A stretch of 30,535 nt of DNA from contig JAEZSL010000077.1 of the NCBI GenBank assembly GCA_023443925.1, positions 1 through 30,535 on the forward strand, given 5' to 3'. The stretch is from Bacillota bacterium (lineage in GTDB: Bacteria; Bacillota_A; Clostridia; Lachnospirales; Lachnospiraceae). The notes under the pieces are model-generated. The model saw only the letters and a list, made by a program, of their open reading frames with translations, was not told where the DNA came from and made no database searches. Made by a program: the position numbers and the translations under genes. How positions within the stretch are numbered: the first letter of the stretch is position 1; each line of letters starts with the position of its first letter. Below, piece by piece: positions 23,552 through 30,535 of this stretch.

Positions 23552-25210
23552 ATGAAAATGAAAAAAATCAGTACTTTTATTGCAGCATTAGTGGTAGCAG
23601 CAATGTGTCTGACGGCATGTGGATCTCAAAGTGAGACAAAGACAAGCAGTACAAAAGAAACGACTCCAAAAACAGAGGATGGTACCGGTACACTCACAAC
23701 AATTACCGCTGTTAAGAATATTGGTAATTTGGAGTTAGAGAGAATTATGGGAGTTACTGGAGAAGACATGGACAATAACCGTTGGAATGACCTTATTAAA
23801 GAACGGTTGGGGTATGATATTAAATATCTCTGGGTCACCAATGACGGAGAGCAATTCACCCAGAAATTTAATGCTTCAATTGCAACGGGGGATATCTCGG
23901 ATATTGTCAGCCTTGGTAGTGCGGACTTTAAAAGATGTGGCGAAAGCGGTTTGTTAGCCGATTTAACAGATGCCTATGAAGAATATGCATCCCCTCTATT
24001 AAGGGAAATCATTGAAAGTGCCGGTCCGGAGGCAATGGAGTCAAGTAAAATCGATGGGAAATTATATGCGATTCCCATTGTAGATGCCAATATTGAGCGG
24101 GGAACTATTCTTTGGATCAGAAAAGATTGGCTGGAGCAAACGGGAAAAGAGATACCAAAAAGTATGGAGGAAATGGTTGATCTCATCACGGAATTTAAAA
24201 AGATAGCAGGTGATGGTGCGGTTGGCTTACCTTTCAGGAAAGAGTTATTTGCGGTAAATGCAAATTATACCACCAATGGAGTATTCTATGCACATGGCGC
24301 ATACCCCCAGCAATGGGTTGAGAAAAACGGGGAACTGGTTTATGGAACGATACAACCGGAAATGAAGGAAGGATTGTTATGGCTTGCCGATCTTTATAAA
24401 AATGGCATGCTGGATCAGGAATTTTATGTAAAAAATGAATCGACTGTTGATGAATCAATTGTTTCGGGTAAATGTGGTATTTTTTACGGAGCACACTGGT
24501 CGCCCCTAGGGGTGATTCAGAATAATCTGAATCAGGATGCAGAAGCAGAATGGATACCCTGGAATATTCCGTCGGTAACGGGAGAACCCGCAAAAGTTGG
24601 TATTGAAATGGCAACAAATGCATGGTTTGCTTCCAGTGCCGATAGCCCTGCACCACAGGCTGTAATCGAGATGGCTAATTTATATTGTGAGGTAATATTT
24701 GATAAAGAGAAACAGCAGTATGATGTATATGGCAATCCGGGTGGCGAAGCGGAAGGTATGTGGAAGCTATCACCTGTAAGTATGATGACGCCTACTAAAA
24801 ACATAGATATTGCAAAAACGATCCGGCCCTATCTGGAGAAAAATGTAGAAAATCCGGAAGAGTTATACGGAGAAACTCTGCAAATGTATAATCTTTGCTA
24901 TCAGGCTCAAAACGGGGATCGTTCACAGGCAGGCTGGAATCTGATTTTTGGCGTAAATGGTGCTTGTCAGGTACAGGCAGAGCAGCAGCTGGAACCCGGC
25001 AATACGCATATGAATGCATACTTTGGACCGCCGACAGAGACCATGAATTCGGTTTTATCTATTATTAACGAGCAGCTAAATGCAGAGCTGACGAAAATTA
25101 TAATTGGCGAGAAGCCCATTGAAGCATTTGATGAAGCGGTTGCAGCCTGGTTAGCAGGTGGCGGTGATCAAATTACCAGCGAAATCAATGAATGGTACAA
25201 ACAGAAATAA
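23552..25210 (+). CDS. Extracellular solute-binding lipoprotein of a carbohydrate ABC importer (LplA-like)
   Basis: 552 residues. The signal peptide KKISTFIAALVVAAMCLTAC ends in a lipobox with Cys23, followed by a Ser/Thr/Lys-rich linker, so it is a lipoprotein anchored outside the membrane. The mature part has the family 1 binding-protein pattern (NRWNDLIKERLGYDIKYLWV, FNASIATGDISDIVSL, LADLTDAYEEY, GKLYAIPIVDAN, ILWIRKDWLEQTGKEIPKSMEEM). At over 500 residues it belongs with the large LplA/YtcQ-type proteins that bind complex oligosaccharides. AGGAGGAGCAG precedes ATG 23552; the ATG at 23522 is not used because it lacks a site and precedes the signal peptide. A hairpin terminator follows at 25255. 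Confidence 0.93.
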   Translation: MKMKKISTFIAALVVAAMCLTACGSQSETKTSSTKETTPKTEDGTGTLTTITAVKNIGNLELERIMGVTGEDMDNNRWNDLIKERLGYDIKYLWVTNDGEQFTQKFNASIATGDISDIVSLGSADFKRCGESGLLADLTDAYEEYASPLLREIIESAGPEAMESSKIDGKLYAIPIVDANIERGTILWIRKDWLEQTGKEIPKSMEEMVDLITEFKKIAGDGAVGLPFRKELFAVNANYTTNGVFYAHGAYPQQWVEKNGELVYGTIQPEMKEGLLWLADLYKNGMLDQEFYVKNESTVDESIVSGKCGIFYGAHWSPLGVIQNNLNQDAEAEWIPWNIPSVTGEPAKVGIEMATNAWFASSADSPAPQAVIEMANLYCEVIFDKEKQQYDVYGNPGGEAEGMWKLSPVSMMTPTKNIDIAKTIRPYLEKNVENPEELYGETLQMYNLCYQAQNGDRSQAGWNLIFGVNGACQVQAEQQLEPGNTHMNAYFGPPTETMNSVLSIINEQLNAELTKIIIGEKPIEAFDEAVAAWLAGGGDQITSEINEWYKQK

Positions 25211-25254
25211 ATGAAAATGGTTTCTGCAAGTAGTTCGAATTAACATGATACCAG

Positions 25255-25306
25255 GCATGAGAAGTTGGCCTCTTTTTATAACAGCTTCTCATGCTATTTC
25301 TTTTTT
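25255..25306 (+). terminator. Terminator-like hairpin between the binding protein and permease genes
   Basis: GCATGAGAAGTTG (25255-25267) pairs with CAGCTTCTCATGC (25282-25294) over 13 bp including one G-U pair. A T-rich tail TATTTC and six T (25301-25306) follow. It lies 45 bp after the binding-protein stop and before the ribosome binding site at 25308-25316. Partial termination here would give more binding protein than permease. Confidence 0.8.
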
Positions 25307-25320
25307 AGAGGAGGAACTGC

Positions 25321-26253
25321 ATGAAAAGACTAAAACAGCTGGAGACAGGATATACATGGAAAAAATTTGTACGCCAATCGCCTTACTTAGTCATGATTAT
25401 TCCTGGTTTTATATTAGTTTTTATATTTAGCTATATTCCTATGGCAGGAGTTCTTCTGGCATTTCAGGATTTTAATCCGGCTAAGGGACTGTTTGGGAAT
25501 CAGAAATGGGTAGGTATAGACAATTTTACATTTATTTTCAATCTTCCCGGATTTCGTCAGGCATTTATCAATACAATCGTCATTGCCTTTTGGAAGATCA
25601 TAACAACCCTTATCATACCAATCATAATAGCCTTGATGCTAAATGAACTTAAGTCTAATAAAATACGACGTCTATCACAGACCCTTATCTATTTGCCCTA
25701 TTTTCTTTCCTGGGTAATTTTAGGCGGTGTTTTTCAGGATTTGCTATCACCGGGAACCGGACTTATTAATCAGGTACTTACCTCAATTGGCTTTGATCCT
25801 ATTTTCTTTTTAGGAAGTAATAAATATTTTCGAGGTACGCTTATTGTGACCAATGCCTGGAAAGAGTTTGGCTTTGGAACCGTTGTTTATTTGGCGGCAA
25901 TGACCGGTATTGATCCGGGCTTTTATGAAGCGGCTTCCTTAGATGGTGCAAACAGATGGAAACAAACCTGGCATATCACACTTCCCAGCATTATGCCCAT
26001 CGTAGTACTAATGACGGTATTGAGTCTGGGAAATGTTTTAAACGCAGGATTTGACCAGGTATTTAACCTATATTCATCAACCGTATATGAAACCGGAGAT
26101 ATTATAGATACCTTTGTTTACCGAATGGGTATGTTATCAGCCCAATACGGCCCTGCAACAGCGGTAGGGCTATTTAAATCTGTGATTTCACTTATTTTTA
26201 TTTCAAGTTCCTATTATATTGCTTATAAGGCAGCTGACTATAGGATTTTCTAG
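25321..26253 (+). CDS. Carbohydrate ABC transporter permease, LplB/YteP-like
   Basis: 310 residues with six membrane helices. The first is YLVMIIPGFILVFIFSYIP, followed by the family's MAGVLLAFQDFNPAKGLFGNQKWVGIDNF loop. The coupling motif EAASLDGANRWKQTWHITLPSIMP, where the ATPase docks, is present at about residue 199-222. It pairs with the downstream permease and the LplA-like binding protein. AGAGGAGGAACTGC precedes ATG 25321. No ATPase gene is present in the operon, so a multi-purpose ATPase of the MsmX/UgpC type elsewhere is the likely energy source. Confidence 0.94.
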   Translation: MKRLKQLETGYTWKKFVRQSPYLVMIIPGFILVFIFSYIPMAGVLLAFQDFNPAKGLFGNQKWVGIDNFTFIFNLPGFRQAFINTIVIAFWKIITTLIIPIIIALMLNELKSNKIRRLSQTLIYLPYFLSWVILGGVFQDLLSPGTGLINQVLTSIGFDPIFFLGSNKYFRGTLIVTNAWKEFGFGTVVYLAAMTGIDPGFYEAASLDGANRWKQTWHITLPSIMPIVVLMTVLSLGNVLNAGFDQVFNLYSSTVYETGDIIDTFVYRMGMLSAQYGPATAVGLFKSVISLIFISSSYYIAYKAADYRIF

Positions 26254-26312
26254 AGACCAGCCGGTCAGATGTAATTACATATAGTAAATCAAATGAAGTG
26301 AAAGGAAAGGGA

Positions 26313-26448
26313 TTAGGTTGAAAAATATAAATTTTTCAACATCCTGATTTATATGTGCGCCAAGGCGCACAGATAGGAGTTTAGGTTGAAAATATAATTT
26401 TTTTCAACATCCTGATTTATACGTGCGCCAAAGCGCACAGATAGGAGT
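26313..26448 (+). repeat. Tandem duplication of a 68-bp two-hairpin leader with ribosome binding site
   Basis: Copy 1 is 26313-26380 and copy 2 is 26381-26448, directly joined. Each has an AT hairpin (GTTGAAAAAT/ATTTTTCAAC in copy 1, GTTGAAAA/TTTTCAAC in copy 2), then the shared CATCCTGATTTATA, a GC hairpin (TGTGCGCC-AA-GGCGCACA in copy 1; GTGCGC/GCGCAC in copy 2) and AGATAGGAGT. Only the AGGAGT of copy 2 is correctly placed for ATG 26454. Copy 2 has lost outer and inner pairs of the GC stem. Confidence 0.9.
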
Positions 26449-26453
26449 TTAAT

Positions 26454-27341
26454 ATGTACGACAAACTTTCATCACCCGGCAGAAAAATATTTCAGGTGTG
26501 CAACACAATTTTTCTGTTATCATTAGGTATAGCATGCCTGCTGCCCTTAATTAATATTTTGGCAATATCATTTTCCAGTAAATCAGCAGCTGCAACAGGA
26601 AATGTAGGATTTTGGCCCATAGAGTTTACAACCTCGGCATATACCTATGTACTGGAAAGGACCGCCTTTTGGAATGCACTTGGAATTACGGTTAAGAGAG
26701 TTCTTTTAGGTGGCGGTTTAAATTTATTATTAACCGTACTTACAGCCTACCCGTTATCAAAATCAAAAGAAAAATTTCAGTTCCGGACATTTTTTGCTTG
26801 GTTTTTCTTCTTTAGTACGTTATTTAACGGAGGCTTGATTCCGGGATATATGTTAATTAAGGAATTAAATTTGCTGGATAGCATATGGGCATTGATCTTA
26901 CCGGGAGCAGTACCGGTTTTTAACGTGATTTTAATGCTGAACTTTTTTAGACAGCTGCCCCAGGAATTGGAAGATGCAGCATTTGTAGACGGAGCAGGTC
27001 CGTTTCGGGCATTGTTTATGATTTTTATTCCATGTGCCCGCGCCTCCATTGCAACGGTAGTTTTGTTTTCTATTGTATCACATTGGAATGCTTATTTTGA
27101 TGGTATTATTTTTAGCAACTTTCCGGAAAATTACCCGTTACAAAGTTATCTTAGAAATATCATAGCATCTGCGAATTTGTCCAGTATGGCTGCCGGCGAC
27201 TGGAAAATGCTTGGGGATATATCCGATCGTACCGTGAAGGCAGCTCAAATATTTATTTCAATGATACCGGTGTTATGTGTTTATCCATATTTACAGCGTT
27301 ATTTTGTTAAGGGCATGACAATCGGCAGCGTGAAAGGATAA
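26454..27341 (+). CDS. Carbohydrate ABC transporter permease, LplC/YtcP-like
   Basis: 295 residues with six membrane helices. It begins SPGRKIFQVCNTIFLLSLGIACLLPLINILAISFSS and has the YPLSKSKEKFQFRTFFAWFFFFSTLFNGGLIPGYMLIKELNLLDSIWALILPGAVPVFNVILMLNFFRQLPQELEDAAFVDGAGPFRALFMIFIPCARASI core containing the EAA motif (EDAAFVDGAG). The C-terminus ends YPYLQRYFVKGMTIGSVKG, the classic ending of LplC/YtcP proteins. It is the second membrane subunit of the importer. Its ribosome binding site is in the second copy of the duplicated leader. The 200-bp gap to the first permease is unusual, since these genes are usually nearly adjacent. Confidence 0.94.
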   Translation: MYDKLSSPGRKIFQVCNTIFLLSLGIACLLPLINILAISFSSKSAAATGNVGFWPIEFTTSAYTYVLERTAFWNALGITVKRVLLGGGLNLLLTVLTAYPLSKSKEKFQFRTFFAWFFFFSTLFNGGLIPGYMLIKELNLLDSIWALILPGAVPVFNVILMLNFFRQLPQELEDAAFVDGAGPFRALFMIFIPCARASIATVVLFSIVSHWNAYFDGIIFSNFPENYPLQSYLRNIIASANLSSMAAGDWKMLGDISDRTVKAAQIFISMIPVLCVYPYLQRYFVKGMTIGSVKG

Positions 27342-27590
27342 TTCTCAACTTAAAGTTTCATAATTAAGATAAAAAACAACTTTAAATATAAGGCATATAA
27401 TTGATTTTTTGATTTAATTCAGACTGTAAGCAAGCAGTTGCGTGATGAAATCCCTAAAGCATTACAATGTTCTCCGGTTACTTTACAGCTAACCGGAATG
27501 TAAAACGAGAGAATATGACCAAAATCACGATTGGCTTCCAAGGGGCAGCATGGGCTGGAAACTTATTTAACTCAGCTGATAATTAAAACA
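27342..27590. other. Gap after the importer operon with possible decayed coding sequence
   Basis: Between the last permease and the terminator at 27591 a protein-like stretch appears in one frame (about 27405-27502, ending QLRDEIPKALQCSPVTLQLTGM then a stop) and in another frame (about 27507-27569, TREYDQNHDWLPRGSMGWKLI then a stop). Neither has a start with a ribosome binding site. They could be the remains of a gene once part of the operon; the family is not recognised. Confidence 0.3.
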
Positions 27591-27646
27591 AAATAGCAGA
27601 AGGATTATTCCTCATAATGCAGGAATGTTCTTTCTGCTATTTTTTT
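27591..27646 (+). terminator. Strong Rho-independent terminator closing the sugar-use operon
   Basis: A stem of about 22 bp (27591-27612 with 27621-27642; a few wobble or mismatch pairs) around an 8-nt loop, followed by a run of T to 27646. It begins AAATAGCAGAA and ends TTCTGCTATTTTTTT. Confidence 0.9.
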
Positions 27647-27923
27647 GCAAGTAATCAACGCCTCCAAATAGGGAAGCTTTCAAAACAGGAATTTTGTGAA
27701 AAATTACACATATAATTTATGAATTTTTGCCATAATAAAATTTAAAAAATTAATCACCCAAGAATAGGGAGTTGGTATAAATTTAATAATTCTGTCAGTA
27801 AGTTAATAAAAAACATAAAAAATGCCACAATATAATATTGTGCTGTTTTTAATAAAACAGACAAACTATCTATTAAGAAATGCCGTCATGTCTGAGGGAT
27901 TTCAAAATAAGGAGGAACTTCAA
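27647..27923. promoter_or_regulatory. Upstream region of the cyclic glucan synthase gene
   Basis: About 277 bp of very AT-rich DNA. It contains two small hairpins, CACAATA/TATTGTG (about 27825-27841) and CTGTTTT/AAAACAG (about 27843-27860). TATAAT- and TATAAA-like hexamers occur (near 27712 and 27775) but none has a well-placed -35 partner. GGAGG at 27911-27915 is the ribosome binding site of the next gene. Confidence 0.4.
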
Positions 27924-30535
27924 GTGCAGATCTTGTTGAAAGGAATTAATATTTATATAAATTCACCGTTTCTGCTGGCTATTTTTCTGATACTGCTTGC
28001 ACTGCTTTGTTTTGCTTTATTAGTACTGTATTACCGGTATAACCATTTTGGGAAGAAACTTCATTTCCTGTCTTGTTCCCCGGGAGATGGAGAGAAACCG
28101 GGTCCGTGCGAGTGGGAGAAGCAGATGCTTGATCTGGCAGAAAGCCATAGTCAGGTAAGACTGACAGGATACAGCTTTGTTCTGAATGATTATAATCAGA
28201 CTGCCTATAAAAAACTAAATAAAATCAGAGATCGTATCTCTGATTTATCTACCGATATTATTTTTTTGATTCCGGCTGCACGCTGGCTTTTTGATAATTT
28301 TCAGATGATGTACCGGGAAATAAAAAAAGTGCGTACCTCGGGTACCAGCTATGCCGTATTGCCGATTTTAAAGTGTAAGGAAGGCCGCAACTTTCCCCGT
28401 ATCTACGTAGTGGCTAAGAAAATGGTGGCTCTTTCCGGAGGGCACTTAAGTGAAGACAATATAGCAGTGATGTTAGCTGCTTATCAGCAGAAGATACCCC
28501 TGACAGACAAGGAAATCTGGGTTTTACCGGAAGTGCTGGGCTTTTGCCTTCTGGAAGAAATCATTGCCATTGCAGATGAAATTCTTCATATGATTGATGT
28601 GAAGTCAAAGGCAGATAAATTCTTAAAAGATAAATTTGGCGGTGATGAGGAACCCGCAGATATATCTGCATTACTTTGTGAATTAGAGGATAATCTGAGG
28701 CGGAACTACTCCTTTCATGCCCATGTTATATATCTGCTGAAAAATATGTCCTTTCATGAAGCTGCCATTCAAAAATATCTGGAATATCATTTTGCTTCCT
28801 TTGGAAAACAGGTAAAGACCGCCGGTATATTTATGGAGGAAGGAAAGATAGAATCTTTACTTGAAACCAACATAAGGACGTTAATTGTAAGTTTGAGAGA
28901 TATCAATGAAGTGGATGAGGAAAAATTCTTTGAGGAATACTCCTGCCTGGAACAGATTTTATCAAAGGATCCGGACGGTGTTTATTCAAAGATGGATTTG
29001 GAAGCCAGAGGTATGTACCGTGAGGTCATTGTTAAATTATCCCTCCGATATGGGATAAACGAAGAAAAAATAGCGAAGGATTGTCTTGAACTGGCAATTC
29101 AGGGAAGGGAAGATCTGCATTGCTCTCATCATGTGGGAGCCTATCTTATAGGTAAGGGCTATCCATTTCTGAAGGCAAAGGCATTAGGTAAACCGGCTCC
29201 TCAAAGTATTAAGGAAAAGAAGAATATAAAGGGCTTCCTCTATTTTCTTTCTCTGTTTTTAATAATTCTGGGACTGAGTGCCTGCTTGCTCCATGCGTTT
29301 GAAACCCTTGAAGGCGTGGTGAATACCAGCCGCCATGTAATAACCCTTCTGGCCGCGATGCCACTTTTGTTTGGTATATCCATAGAGATTACGAATTTTA
29401 TTTTTACCAGAAGAATAACTGTGAAAAAGATTCCTTCTCTGAACTATCTGAAGGAAATACCGGAGGAAGCCAGAACCATTGTGGTTATGCCGGTAATTGT
29501 CTCCTCAAAAGAACAGGGCCTTGAGTATATGGACCGTCTTCAGAAACATTATCTTGCGAACCGGCAGCCAAACCTTTATTTTGCGCTTCTCTTTGACTTT
29601 GAGGATTCACCGGATCAGTTTTTGCAAAAGGATGAGGTCATTGAGACTGTCCTTGTCGCACGTATGAAGGAACTGAATGCACTTTATCCTTCACAACAGC
29701 AGCGCTTTTCCTTGTTCTTCCGCTGCCGCAAATGGAATAAGGCGGAGAATTGCTATATGGGTTGGGAGCGTAAGAGAGGAAAGCTGGAAGAGTTTAATAA
29801 TCTTTTAAATGGAGCAGGAAAGGAGAATACTACCTTTTCCTCCATTTATTGCGACGAAGATCTTCTTACTACTTTCCGGTATGTTATTACTCTGGATGCG
29901 GATACAAACCTGATTCGTGACAATGCCTCTAAACTGGTGGGATTGATTGATCATCCATTGAATCGGCCGGTTCTGGATCTGGCAGGGCAAAAAGTGATGG
30001 AGGGTTATGTCATCATTCAACCCTCGGTCAGAAATCATATCGTAGATAAGAACGGCAGCCGGTTTACAAAGATATTTGGAGGAGAATCGGGACTTGCACA
30101 TTACGGAACCGTAATATCCGATGTCTACCAGGATATATTTAATGAAGGTATCTACACTGGTAAAGGTATTTATGATATTAAAGCCTTCCACAAAGTGCTT
30201 CAAAATAAAGTACCGGAAAACAGGATTCTAAGTCATGACTTGTTTGAAAGCTGTTATGCAAAAACGGCTTTTTCCAGTACCGCCAAGATTATGGACAATT
30301 TTCCAAACAGCGTTTTATCCTTTGCCAAAAGAGAACACCGGTGGCTGCGCGGGGACTGGCAGCTGCTGCCCTGGCTGTTTATGAAGAGGACTCTGGATGG
30401 TAAAAGCCTATGTGCTCTGCCAAAATGGAAAATCTTTGACAACTTAAGACGAAGTCTGGTTCCGTTTAGTAAAACTCTGTTTGTTTTGCTGAATTTGTTA
30501 TGGATACCAAAAGCATATTACCTGTGGTTACCCCT
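27924..30535 (+). CDS. Cyclic beta-1,2-glucan synthase (NdvB/Cgs-type), N-terminal part; 3' end outside window
   Basis: The frame is open from GTG 27924 (GGAGG 8 nt upstream) to the window end: 870 residues with no stop. A membrane helix at about 14-38 is followed by a long cytoplasmic region and two more helices (about 434-456 and 471-493). The GT84 glycosyltransferase core then follows: RTIVVMPVIVSS, LDADTNL (Asp658, Asp660, the DxD nucleotide-sugar motif), GKGIYDIKAF, SHDLFE (Asp772) and REHRWLRGDWQ (RxxRW at 803-807). Full-length relatives have about 2700-2900 residues with a glucoamylase-like domain and a C-terminal GH94 phosphorylase domain that closes the ring; those lie outside. It polymerises UDP-glucose into beta-1,2-glucan at the membrane. 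It has its own transcription unit after the strong terminator. Confidence 0.92.
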   Translation, partial: MQILLKGINIYINSPFLLAIFLILLALLCFALLVLYYRYNHFGKKLHFLSCSPGDGEKPGPCEWEKQMLDLAESHSQVRLTGYSFVLNDYNQTAYKKLNKIRDRISDLSTDIIFLIPAARWLFDNFQMMYREIKKVRTSGTSYAVLPILKCKEGRNFPRIYVVAKKMVALSGGHLSEDNIAVMLAAYQQKIPLTDKEIWVLPEVLGFCLLEEIIAIADEILHMIDVKSKADKFLKDKFGGDEEPADISALLCELEDNLRRNYSFHAHVIYLLKNMSFHEAAIQKYLEYHFASFGKQVKTAGIFMEEGKIESLLETNIRTLIVSLRDINEVDEEKFFEEYSCLEQILSKDPDGVYSKMDLEARGMYREVIVKLSLRYGINEEKIAKDCLELAIQGREDLHCSHHVGAYLIGKGYPFLKAKALGKPAPQSIKEKKNIKGFLYFLSLFLIILGLSACLLHAFETLEGVVNTSRHVITLLAAMPLLFGISIEITNFIFTRRITVKKIPSLNYLKEIPEEARTIVVMPVIVSSKEQGLEYMDRLQKHYLANRQPNLYFALLFDFEDSPDQFLQKDEVIETVLVARMKELNALYPSQQQRFSLFFRCRKWNKAENCYMGWERKRGKLEEFNNLLNGAGKENTTFSSIYCDEDLLTTFRYVITLDADTNLIRDNASKLVGLIDHPLNRPVLDLAGQKVMEGYVIIQPSVRNHIVDKNGSRFTKIFGGESGLAHYGTVISDVYQDIFNEGIYTGKGIYDIKAFHKVLQNKVPENRILSHDLFESCYAKTAFSSTAKIMDNFPNSVLSFAKREHRWLRGDWQLLPWLFMKRTLDGKSLCALPKWKIFDNLRRSLVPFSKTLFVLLNLLWIPKAYYLWLP

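Noticed and set aside
26319..26348. TTG-started 9-codon leader peptide in the first 68-bp copy (KNINFSTS)
   Set aside because: AAAGGAAAGGG precedes it, but the frame is only part of the AT hairpin and is not kept in copy 2.
26313..26448. CRISPR or insertion sequence ends
   Set aside because: Only two joined copies, no spacers, no transposase and no target duplication.

Overview
The window is an AT-rich chromosomal segment from a low-GC Gram-positive bacterium. The best guess is an anaerobic Clostridia of the Lachnospiraceae type. The inference rests on AGGAGG-type ribosome binding sites nearly everywhere, occasional TTG/GTG starts, an LplA/LplB/LplC-type sugar importer, a DUF4179-type anti-sigma factor, an EFR1-type ferredoxin, a PASTA membrane protein and a cyclic beta-1,2-glucan synthase. 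No rRNA, tRNA, CRISPR array, intact insertion sequence or phage gene was seen. It reads as ordinary chromosome made of several small regulatory and transport modules.

Layout. 1-660: the 3' end of an unidentified gene and a decayed metallo-beta-lactamase-fold hydrolase that has lost its metal-binding centre. 761-4219: a MATE exporter, asnA (asparagine from aspartate and ammonia) and an isoprenylcysteine-methyltransferase-like membrane protein, with a 17-bp tandem repeat before the last. 4220-4467: a terminator and a foldable non-coding stretch. 4468-11410: a histidine kinase/OmpR regulator pair on the minus strand, divergent from an ABC permease, its ATPase and a membrane-anchored protein with ten PASTA-like repeats. 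This looks like one cell-envelope sensing and response unit and is the most unusual gene arrangement here. 11411-13711: a Ktr/Trk potassium uptake pair (membrane subunit, then RCK subunit) behind a structured leader with two possible promoters. 13825-17193: an MGMT-fold protein lacking the catalytic cysteine, an ECF-like sigma factor translationally coupled to its probable membrane anti-sigma factor, and a GNAT acetyltransferase. 17248-18655: a TetR repressor divergent from an EFR1 flavodoxin/ferredoxin protein, with a clear palindromic operator.

18868-27646: a carbohydrate-use locus. An AraC regulator (minus) faces a large cytoplasmic glycoside hydrolase, a solute-binding lipoprotein and two ABC permeases. 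No ATPase is encoded, so a shared MsmX-type ATPase elsewhere is probably used. The locus is rich in control elements: a direct repeat placed 200 bp apart in the AraC/hydrolase intergenic region, a 14-bp palindrome, a terminator-like hairpin between binding protein and permeases, and a tandemly duplicated 68-bp hairpin leader before the last permease. A strong terminator closes it. 27924-30535: the 5' part of a very large cyclic beta-1,2-glucan synthase gene, cut by the window edge.

All function calls come from reading motifs by eye; no database search was run.
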